A stretch of 28,113 nucleotides of DNA from Trichosphaerium sp. ATCC 40318. Lineage: Eukaryota > Discosea > Flabellinia > Trichosidae. The notes under the pieces were generated by a model, which ran no database searches, was not told where the DNA came from, and saw only the letters and a list, made by a program, of their open reading frames with translations. The translations under genes and the position numbers were made by a program. Positions 20,628 through 28,113 of this stretch are shown here, piece after piece (within the stretch, counting starts at the first letter, position 1; every line of letters starts with the position of its first letter). The stretch spans positions 1-28,113 of the forward strand of contig JALMLS010000400.1 of NCBI GenBank assembly GCA_038496445.1, in the 5' to 3' direction.

Positions 20628-21612
20628 TTATTGTTTGTGAAGAGCTAATGAGCTATTCCTCCCATACCACACCATTTCTCTCATAATAACAGGATCAATT
20701 TCCTGGGCGTTATCACAATAATCCGGTAATTTAAATATCTAAAGCATACAAGTCAGAGAAAAGACATAAAAACAAAAACTCATACTTCTTTGACATCAAA
20801 CGAAGGATTTTCGTCCACGTAATTTATCATGTGAGTAGAATCCTCATGTGGAACAATCATCACTGGGCGTCCGTTATTACTAGCAACGTTCCAATAGTAA
20901 TGTTCTTCTTTTACCCATCCTGTGAACGTCTTAATACTATAACAACTGGAGTACGAAGTTTACCATTACACAAAATATCGTTCACTATTTTTTGTCCAAT
21001 GTATTCAGCGCCTTCAAGCCAATCTGGTCGGAGGGGCGTAATACCAATAGGAGCTACTTTACACTCTTTTTTGCTCTCTTGGAATATCCACATCTTGAGA
21101 AAAAAAGTTAAAAAGTAATCACGTGGCAAGAACAGAAAACAACATTTCTCTGCCGACAAAATTGTCTTCCGTACAGTTCTATCCAAGTGAATGATCTGGT
21201 ACACCTTAGGTATGTTAGTAACCTGATTCAAGGTTGTGTAGCGTAAACGTACCTCTCCAAAACCGATGGTTATTGCAGGATTGGTTTTAGGTCCTAAAGA
21301 GAAGTTACACTCAGGTGTGATTAATTACCAACAGAACCGTTTGTGCTTACCCAAAACATCTCCACGCAATGCGCGCAAAGGCCAGTGGTACCTTGAGAGA
21401 ATTATTAAGCTTTTCACTATGTCATAGAGCGAAAAGGACGTTATTGAAGCCACGCACCAATATTTTCCTGCTGAATCCTCTCCTACGCTCTTTCCAAGGG
21501 TTGAGCGTTGTTGGTAGTATGTATCTGGGTATGTTGGAGGCTCAAGCTGAGATAAAACACAAGAACAAGTTAAAGATACAAGTATCAATACTACAGCTGC
21601 AGTAGGTGTCAT
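20628..21612 (-). CDS. Secreted protein of the LVN1.2 / At4g14100-like family
   Basis: Six exons (21612-21458, 21391-21351, 21293-21253, 21093-20964, 20919-20786, 20738-20628) total 612 nt, 203 residues, all phases consistent. A signal peptide starts the protein (TPTAAVVLILVSLTCSCVLS). After it come the family landmarks: KYWYHWPLRALRGD, the ESKKEC segment, PLRPDWLEGAEYIGQ, CNGWVKEEHYYW and NGRPVMIV, then a final LPDYCD. These align by eye with the plant At4g14100-type and sea-urchin LVN1.2 proteins (W, P.WL..A.YLG, C..W.K, RPV). The biochemical function of that family is poorly known. I recall the plant members being annotated as putative glycosyl-group transferases. The third intron (159 nt) contains CACGTG near its 3' end. 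Confidence 0.7.
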
Positions 21613-21891
21613 CGCGTGATATGGTTAAAAGCCAAAAAAACGAACACGGGGAAAATCTTTGGCGGTAGCACTTGTTCGTGTGGCTCATATATCATCACTA
21701 CAACGTGGCAGAACTTGTGAAGAAAATTGCTAGGAAAGTTATTTTTCCGCTTTATTGTTCAGTTAATCTGAGATACTGAACTGTTTGTAGAAGGTGAGGT
21801 AGCGTTACTGTTACAATCTCTGAAGGTTGGCATGAACGAGTCGAATGTGAGTAAAGACAACTCGTTAAAGTGAATGTCAGATCAATAAACG
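21613..21891. other. Divergent intergenic region
   Basis: It lies between the start of the LVN-like gene (minus) and the first frame of gene Q (plus), so it probably holds both promoters. No coding signal. Confidence 0.4.
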
Positions 21892-23030
21892 ATGCCAGTC
21901 GTGAATAATATGGACAACTTTTTAAACCTCTCTAGCAGCACGCACGTGGCTTTCTATTATGCTCGCGTAAAGTACTCCATAAGGTACACTAATGTTATAG
22001 CTTGCAGAGCAAAAGGCTACCTATGTTCACAAACCGTCCGAAAAATCAGGTTTAGCGCATCACAATTGCTTAATTTCAAGTCAAATTCAGTACACCGGCT
22101 GATGACCATACCTCGTAAAAAGGCTCTTTGTTTTGCACCTCAACCCTGTGATGTTTTCATGCAGTATGACATTGTACAAACGATTATTTGTCTTTCTTTT
22201 GCCACAATCAACTACGCTAATGTGTTAGCATGGGTATATCACATTTACAGTGCTCGCTTACAATCTAACCAGCTTTTTAGGCTCTGATAAACAAAACATT
22301 CCACGAAATCATAAGCGACCACTCAGTCCACCGCTACTATTACTACAACCACTACATACCTGAAAACGACCTAATGCATTATGACATGGATAGAAAGGCA
22401 GCATCAGAAGACATACACATGTTCTTAAAGAACAGAGTCAAGTTCGATTTTAAAAACTCAATTACAGTTACAGCAACATACACAGTAAGAGGTTTTATGA
22501 TATCAAAAGACCTAGAGCAAGCGCAAAACTATCCCTGAGAATTCTAAACTAGAATCTGTTACTCTTGGAATACTGTCTCCTTGGGTTTACTGTGTAAGCG
22601 ATACAGTAAATGAAACAGCAAATGAAGATTATGAAAATACTGCTGGGCGCAGAGAGTGGAATATTTTTCCACGTGTTGTGCAACAAGGTGTAAAACCATT
22701 CAACCTTTCAATTTATGGATACTATGCAAAGGGTGTTGAAATAGCTGAAGAAGGATCTATGAATGTGTGTATAAACGGTGAATGCATTCTAAAACAAGAT
22801 TTGTTTTATTTGGTAAGCAAACTATTTTCATATTTTTTCCAACAATTTTAATCACGTGTTTTAGGACTATGGTGAAGTTTGCAATTTTCTTGATGTTTCA
22901 GCAGAAGATAAGATAGATAGAAATAGTTTTAATACCATATATGACATTGTTTGTGGAGAAGAAATAGAAGAAACTCCAATGGGCTGCCTATATAATCTAT
23001 GTCTTCATATTGGTGGACAAATTGGAAAAC
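21892..23030 (+). pseudogene. Unrecognised gene Q, copy 1, frameshifted and 3'-disrupted
   Basis: Proposed exons are 21892-22173, 22229-22249, 22281-22812 and 22865 onward, all phase 0. The third exon is open from LINKTFHEIISDHSV to GFMISKDLE, then loses frame near 22523. Comparison with copy 2 shows two bases (AG) are missing here, and copy 2 has a different 1-nt insertion just upstream. After the break the frame resumes (NSKLESVTLGILSPWV, PFNLSIYGYYAKGVEIA) and crosses an intron containing CACGTG into the last exon (MGCLYNLCLHIGGQIGKL). There it is interrupted at 23030 by about 1 kb of foreign sequence, and the original 3' end resumes at about 24042. No family was recognised. Confidence 0.6.
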
Positions 23031-24041
23031 TAGAGAGAATTTTATTAAGCAGTTCCATTCTTTATACACACACATGCGTGGGGATCATGTTTTAAACATT
23101 TTTATTGTGCTTTTGACTTTGAACGTAAAAAAAAATCAACTGATTCTGCGTAAAAAAGCGGAAAGATTTTAAAATCTATTTTCTCCTCCTGTTATGCCTT
23201 TTCAATGTTGATACCACTAACGTATGTTCACTTGGAATGTTGTACCTGTTGTGAATACCTAAGGGCTGCTACAGGCTTTTGAGTCACAGTACAATTAAAA
23301 AATACCCAATAACATGGGAAGCTTTCTTTGCTTGTTAGACATGCATAGCACGCTAAAAGCATTTGCGTGCAGTCATTGTGTGAATGAAAATGCATTGAAA
23401 GGTACGTTCAAAACCATTAAACGGCAGCCATAATGCGTCAATTATTATAACACATTAATGACTGTTCTCATGTTGTGGTTTTTTTTTCTTTGAAACCTTT
23501 CTCATTTGTACCATTGTTCCAAACACTCATAGTACTTGATACCATAGGCAATGAAAGAAAATCATTAAACCAGCACAATGAAGACGGTGAGGACAAATGC
23601 GTTGACAAAGAAAAAAAGAAACATTCCGATTCATACAGAACACGTGTCTAGTCCTATTTTTCAGCGCATGCTGTGTACAAGAAAGATCAAGAAGAACTGA
23701 AACGTATTAGAAACGAACTATCTGCCATTGACACCCAAGATGCACTTCCAACACTCAAAAGGAAAAGAGTGGTTAATACAACTACTCAATCAACAATCAA
23801 CAAGAAACACCGAAAAATAGCTGATGCACCAATTGCTTGTTTCAATACCTATAGATACAGTAGCCCTGTCTATAAAGGACAAACCAACTAACAAATCAAA
23901 GATAGATACTCCAACAATTTCTTCCCGATTACAACCAAGCGTAACAGCACCTTCTCCGACCAGAAACCAAACAGAATTGCTTACAAGCAGGATTTATTGA
24001 ATCGGCAAACACAACCAGGATTGAAGCTCACAAGCTCCTCC
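23031..24041. repeat. About 1-kb insertion of shuffled sequence into gene Q copy 1
   Basis: Copy 2 of gene Q has only about a dozen bases here. The insert holds about 430 bp with no clear content, then a scrap of tyrosine-kinase exon on the minus strand (about 23462-23520), then a P-family fragment. No terminal repeats or target duplication were found, so it looks like patchwork rather than a known transposon. Confidence 0.6.
23525..23890 (+). pseudogene. P-family fragment (P2 exon 8-like), copy A
   Basis: After a CACTCATAG acceptor identical to that of P2 exon 8, the sequence matches P2 from the acidic start through KKDQEELKRIRNELSAIDTQ to VVNTTTQSTINKK. It is frameshifted before the Tyr-Lys-Lys-Asp block by indels (near 23612 and 23669), and no other P exons are present. 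Confidence 0.75.
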
Positions 24042-24287
24042 ATTAACACAAGCTTAAATATTTAGAAAAATAAACCTAGTGCTTCTACCAAATATTAAAC
24101 ATATTGACCAACTGACTTTGTCGTACGCCAGATGTGAAATGTAAGTAAAGAAGGAAAGCTTTTGGCATCTATTGTTCCTGCTTACAGCGATGAGGTTCCA
24201 GCATGTTGACGTAATGTTACTATGGCACGAGTGGTTTTTCAACAAAAAACAAATGAGTAACAGCTTATCTTTTAATGTCATGTATAG
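24042..24287 (+). repeat. Displaced 3' tail of gene Q (copy A)
   Basis: It matches 26793-27036, beginning with the last codons of gene Q (HKLKYLEK then TAA at 24068-24070) and continuing through about 210 bp of 3' flank. This shows where gene Q copy 1 ended before the insertion. Confidence 0.8.
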
Positions 24288-24495
24288 GCTTGACATACTC
24301 TACCAATTTTACTCGCACTTCAATTGGAAATTCTGTATCTAAATCATAAGCAAGGGTATCTAGAGAACCACCTTCCATGAATGCCATTACAATTGCGTAA
24401 TTGGGTAGAATAAGGCCAATAAGACTTAATATGTTCTCATGTTGTGGAAGTTTTTTCTTTGAAACCTTTCTCATTTGTACCATTGTTCCAAACAC
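24288..24495 (-). pseudogene. Tyrosine-kinase fragment (N-lobe to hinge)
   Basis: The minus strand encodes LPQHENILSLIGLILPN, AIVMAFMEGGSLDTLAYDL and then PIEVRVKLVEYV: the helix C end, strand 4-5, hinge and helix D of a protein kinase. The last about 50 bases repeat at 28063-28113, where the sequence leads toward the catalytic loop of the kinase gene. Here the downstream exons are replaced by the gene Q tail, so no HRD or DFG motif exists. It is a fragment. Confidence 0.75.
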
Positions 24496-24780
24496 TCATA
24501 GTACTTGATACCATAGGCAATGAAAGAAAATCATTAAACCAGCACAATGAAGACGGTGAGGACAAATGCGTTGACAAAGAAACAAAAGAAACATTCCGAG
24601 TTCATACAGAACACGTGTCTAGTCCTATTTTTCAGCGCATGGCTGTGTACAAGAAAGATCAAGAAGAACTGAAACGTATTAGAAACGAACTATCTGCCAT
24701 TGACACCCAAGATGCACTTCCAACACTCAAAAGGAAAAGAGTGGTTAATACAACTACTCAATCAACAATCAACAAGTGGT
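24432..24780 (+). pseudogene. P-family fragment (P2 exon 8-like), copy B
   Basis: It is nearly identical to copy A at 23462-23815, including the kinase scrap in front. The exon frame is intact from LDTIGNERKSLNQHNEDGED to VVNTTTQSTINK, then it runs into unrelated sequence and stops. It is an isolated exon with no other P exons around it. Confidence 0.75.
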
Positions 24781-24829
24781 GCAATTTAATGGTAGTCCTT
24801 TTTTTTGCACTTTGAGAAGGAAGGATGCT

Positions 24830-26155
24830 ATTGTTATCAAACAATTTCGTTATTCCGTAATAAATATCAATCCAAAATAGATGATACAATCGACAGCAGC
24901 ACATTAAAACGGACGAGAGAAATGTCAATATACACGCTAGCCTTGATAACGATTTTTACAAAGGTAAATGGCGCAAAAAATACCAAGCCTCTGAATCACG
25001 TGTTGAACTAGCCTTTGGGCTAGAAGACAAAACTGCTTTTCAATTTGTATCAGAAAATCATAAAACTGTCCAGTATGTACAGGCAGCACCTTCTTGCCTC
25101 CAATAGTGAGGACTCTTTGGAAGCCTGTCTTAAACAAGCCAACAATTAACTTAAACTGGAATAAAACTGCAGATTTACTAAAATAAATAAATGGGAAGTA
25201 AAAGCAGCAAAGATACAAAAATTAAAGGTAAGTCAGTACACCACCCTTGCGGCTATCAAGTGTATGAATTGATCGACTTACGCATTTGTAGCCCCTTCAA
25301 ACCCTCCAGCGAGTACTAAGACGTCGAATGTAGAAAAGTACATTAGTTTTAGGCTTGTTACCATAGCTTACATTGAGTTGTAGAGAACTTTCGTACAAAG
25401 TCATTACTATTGGTGATACTGGCGTTGGAAAGACAAACTTTGTACTGAGATTCGTTGATAACACATTTTCAGTTTCTAGTGAAGCCACATTGGGTGATGA
25501 TTATTACGTAATACGTGCAACATGCAAACAATGCCCAAAACGTTGTTCTCCCAGCAATACGCTGCTTACATTTTAGTTTAACATCACATGTTAGAAATTC
25601 TAGCTCATGTTTTCGTAGAAGTTTAAAACAATTCAAGTTGATGGCCACCAAGTAAAACTCAACATTTGGGATACTTTCGGTGTGCTTGTTGCTATATGAG
25701 GGTTTGTTTTAAAGATGTTTCTATAGGTCAGAAACGAGTCACCACACATAATATGCAACGTCCATATAGAGCTGCTAAAGGTGTTTTGATTTTTTATGAT
25801 ATTACATGCCAGAAGTCTTTTGATAATGTAATACTGTGGCTAAAAGAGGTTGAACGATATGCAATGGATAATGTACGAATAATACTTGTTGGAACAAAAA
25901 GTGATCTAACAGATGACCGTGTTGTTGATACTGCTGTCGCCAAGGTAAAGTCAATAAGTTTTATTCTAAATAAAGTACTGTCTTTTGATATTCATCTTAG
26001 GAATTTGCTGATCAACTCAAGATAAAGTTCATTGAAACATCAGCCAAAGATTTCATAAACGGTATGCTAGAACATAAGTACCAAGTAGTTTCTTACTTGT
26101 GTTTGTAGTAAACGAAGCTTTTGATGTACTAGTATCTACCATAATAGAAACAGAA
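24830..26155 (+). repeat. Right arm of the 1.3-kb inverted duplication
   Basis: Inverted match to 11453-12788. The first about 360 bp (24830-25190) is the same unrecognised coding-like segment as upstream of the left Rab-like gene, with different indels. The remainder is the second Rab-like gene. Confidence 0.9.
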
Positions 26156-26164
26156 AACAATTGA
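25191..26164 (+). CDS. Rab-like small GTPase with N-myristoylation motif, copy 2
   Basis: Seven exons (25191-25227, 25292-25337, 25384-25507, 25620-25680, 25727-25944, 26001-26061, 26109-26164) total 603 nt, 200 residues, all phases equal to copy 1. The N-terminus MGSKSSKDTKIK is identical. P-loop GDTGVGKT, G3 DTFGGQ (Gln one residue late), G4 GTKSD and G5 ETSAK are present. The end ...VLVSTIIETENN again lacks cysteine. It has one extra codon in switch I (FSVSSEATLG against FSESEATLG). Both copies keep full frames while neighbouring duplicated genes have decayed, which suggests they are under selection. Function is inferred from the family: vesicle targeting at a myristate-anchored membrane. 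Confidence 0.87.
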
Positions 26165-26322
26165 AGAACATTAAAGGAAGCTATAACAGGATGACGATAT
26201 CTCCCATTAAAGCAAAAACCAAGCAGCTTAGACGACAAAAAATACAATCTTCTTTTACGACAATTCACACTAGTGGATCAACACGTTTTTATTGTGAATC
26301 TGAAATTTTTCACCTAGCAGTG
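26165..26322. other. Short spacer after Rab-like copy 2
   Basis: No coding signal and no match elsewhere in the window. Confidence 0.3.
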
Positions 26323-26822
26323 TAACATACACAGTTACAGGTTTTATGATATCAAAAAGACCTAGAGAGCAAGCGTAAAACTGTCCCTGAGAATTCTAAA
26401 CTAGAATCTGTTACTCTTGGAATACTGTCTCCTTGGGTTAAAACCATTCAACCTTTCAATTTATGGATACTATGCAAAGGGTGTTGAAATAGCTGAAGAA
26501 GGATCTATGAATGTTTGTATAAACGGTGAATGCATTCTAAAACAAGATTTGTTTGATTTTGTAAGCAAACTATTTTCATATTTTTTCCAACAATTTTAAT
26601 CACGTGTTTTAGGACTATGGTGAAGTTTGCAATTTTCTTGATGTTTCAGCAGAAGACACAATAGATAGAAATAGTTTTAATACCATATATGGCATTGTTT
26701 GTGGAGGAGTAATAGGAGAAACTCCAATGGGCTGCCTATATAATCTATGTCTTCATATTGGTGGACAAATTGGAAAATTATTAGACGCATTTGAACACAA
26801 GCTTAAATATTTAGAAAAATAA
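26323..26822 (+). pseudogene. Unrecognised gene Q, copy 2, 5'-truncated and deleted
   Basis: It matches gene Q copy 1 from about 22474. It has one extra A in the run at about 26352 (frameshift), then a deletion of about 150 bp that joins SPWV to KPFNLS out of frame. The final exon 26613-26822 is intact and shows the true C-terminus (HKLKYLEK). The upstream exons are absent. The intron at 26561-26612 is nearly identical to copy 1, including CACGTG 6 nt before its acceptor AG. Confidence 0.7.
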
Positions 26823-27380
26823 ACCTAGTGCTTACTACAAATATTAAACATATTGACCAACTGACTTTGTCGTATGCCAGTCATGTGAAATGAGCAAAGA
26901 AGGAAAAATGTTGGCATCTACTGTTCCTGGTTACAGCGATGAGGTTCCAGCATGTTGAACGTTACAAACTATAACACGAGTGGTTTTTCAACAAAAAACA
27001 AATGAGTAACAGCTTATCTTTTAATGTCATGTATAGTAGGCCTTCAAAAGGCAAATAGAACAAACAGTAGAGGGTTTCTTCTACATGATTATCATTTTGC
27101 AACTTTTTCCATTCGTGGCTGCCGCTAGTACAAGTACAATCCATTGTCAACGAAGCATGGTGGTTAACGGTTTCATTGTTCCTGCTACAATTCAACCACA
27201 AATCAATAAGCAGCGTATTAATATGTATCCTTTATACTTGCTAACACTGAAACTAGCTTTGCATGTACACATATTAGCCATGAAACAATATAACAAACTC
27301 TAAGCCTTGTACATCGAAAACATGTGTATTCTATTCTTTTGGTACAAGTAACTTACAAGTATTTGGGAATTGTTCGCTGT
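26823..27380. other. 3' flank of gene Q copy 2 and spacer before the kinase gene
   Basis: The first about 215 bp repeat the tail at 24071-24287. The rest has short open frames on both strands, none with a recognised product. Confidence 0.4.
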
Positions 27381-28113
27381 TTACAGTGAAAGAGATTTGT
27401 CTTCCCACTTGGCTATCATTTTACAAATAATTTTAAAATTAGGTCGTTCGTTTTCATCCTTTATAAAACAGGCATTCATTATTGTAGAAACATTATCTGG
27501 TGTGCACTCTGGAACACCAGGGTTAATCTTTTCTTTCAAAATCTTATATGCAATCTCAACATCATTGACCTCTGAATATGGCCATTTTCTTGCGAATATC
27601 TCATACCTATAAAGTGTTAAATCAACAAACCGATATCGCTTGATTCAAGCCACTGACTTAAGAAAAAAACAGAAAAAAAAAAGACTTGTAAGGAAGGTCG
27701 TACAATGTGATGCCATAAGACCAAACATCCGATTTAACACCGTATTGTCTTGTTGCTAGCGCTTCAGGTGACATCCATCTTATAGGAAAGCCATTATCCG
27801 CTTTAGTAGCTCCTTTCATCTCGTACTTATCGACAATTCTCGCAAGACCAAAGTCAGCAACCTTCGGATTCATATTACTATCCAATAAAATATTCCTAGC
27901 TGCCAAATCTCGGTGCTAGATACAGGTTAATACAACAGCTTTTGCTGAGAATAGTTTGACATACAATGATTTTAAACTTATGTAAATGCTTCATGCCTAA
28001 AGCAATACCCCTATTTGAGAAAAGAATGAGAACAGTATTTCGTAGACAGTGACGTACTCTACCAATTTTACTCGCACTTCAATTGGAAATTCTGTATCTA
28101 AATCATAAGCAAG
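27381..28113 (-). CDS. Tyrosine-kinase domain protein (5' end off the right edge)
   Basis: Exons read from the minus strand: 28113 to about 28068 (TLAYDL-type helix D region, PIEVRVKLVEYV), 28010-27965 (GIALGMKHLHKFKII), 27915-27704 and 27606-27381. The third starts with the catalytic loop HRDLAARN, followed by VADFGLARI and PIRWMSPEAL, and joins in phase to LYEIFARKWPYSEV in the fourth. It stops nine residues after a typical kinase end (KWEDKSLSL). HRDLAARN with P.RW is diagnostic of the tyrosine-kinase group rather than TKL (HRDLKxxN). The junction between the first two exons does not keep frame with any GT donor I can see, so a frameshift there is possible. Receptor or cytosolic type cannot be told without the N-terminus. 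Confidence 0.8.

Noticed and set aside
23031-24041. The insertion in gene Q as a classical transposon
   Set aside because: No inverted or direct terminal repeats and no target duplication were found. The content is pieces of neighbouring genes.
1-28113. tRNA, rRNA, CRISPR, operon or bacterial promoter signals
   Set aside because: No tRNA B-box, spaced direct repeats, Shine-Dalgarno pattern or ribosomal RNA signature was seen. The gene structure is plainly eukaryotic.

Overview
The window is nuclear DNA of a eukaryote, probably unicellular. Genes are packed on both strands and broken by many short introns (mostly about 30 to 120 nt, GT-AG). The DNA is AT-rich (about 35-38% GC by eye). A protein-tyrosine-kinase catalytic loop (HRDLAARN), fungal/animal-like Ras proteins ending in CTMM, an F-box/LRR family and a pogo-like transposon suggest an opisthokont or a nearby lineage. 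I cannot name the organism. Most gene models below were spliced by hand; the best ones are supported by intron phases that agree and total lengths that divide by three.

Layout. 1-3111: 3' part of a secreted metalloprotease-like gene with a damaged HExxH motif, followed by Pro/Thr and Asp/Ala/Pro repeat tracts. 3407-6616: two F-box/LRR genes. 6835-7636: an unrecognised multi-exon gene. 8020-10313: two Ras genes on the minus strand, with an LRR scrap between them and a Ras remnant beyond (10880-11040). 11435-12422: a Rab-like gene with an N-terminal myristoylation motif. 12791-14763: a pogo-like transposon with 51-bp inverted repeats and a TA duplication. 14764-20189: a remnant and two intact tandem paralogues (P1, P2) of a protein family I do not recognise. 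20628-21612: a secreted protein like the LVN1.2/At4g14100 family. 21892-28113: a mosaic of duplicated pieces. It holds two broken copies of an unknown gene (Q), two P-family fragments, a tyrosine-kinase fragment, a second intact Rab-like gene in inverted orientation to the first, and a tyrosine-kinase gene running off the right edge.

Themes. Signalling GTPases and kinases are being duplicated and reshuffled with two unrecognised families (P and Q). Two 1.3-kb inverted arms (11453-12788 and 24830-26155) carry the twin Rab-like genes, and one arm stops within about 2 bp of the transposon edge. The palindrome CACGTG occurs 31 times in 28.1 kb, about ten times the chance expectation, in introns, exons and intergenic DNA. 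No bacterial features, tRNA, rRNA or CRISPR arrays were seen.
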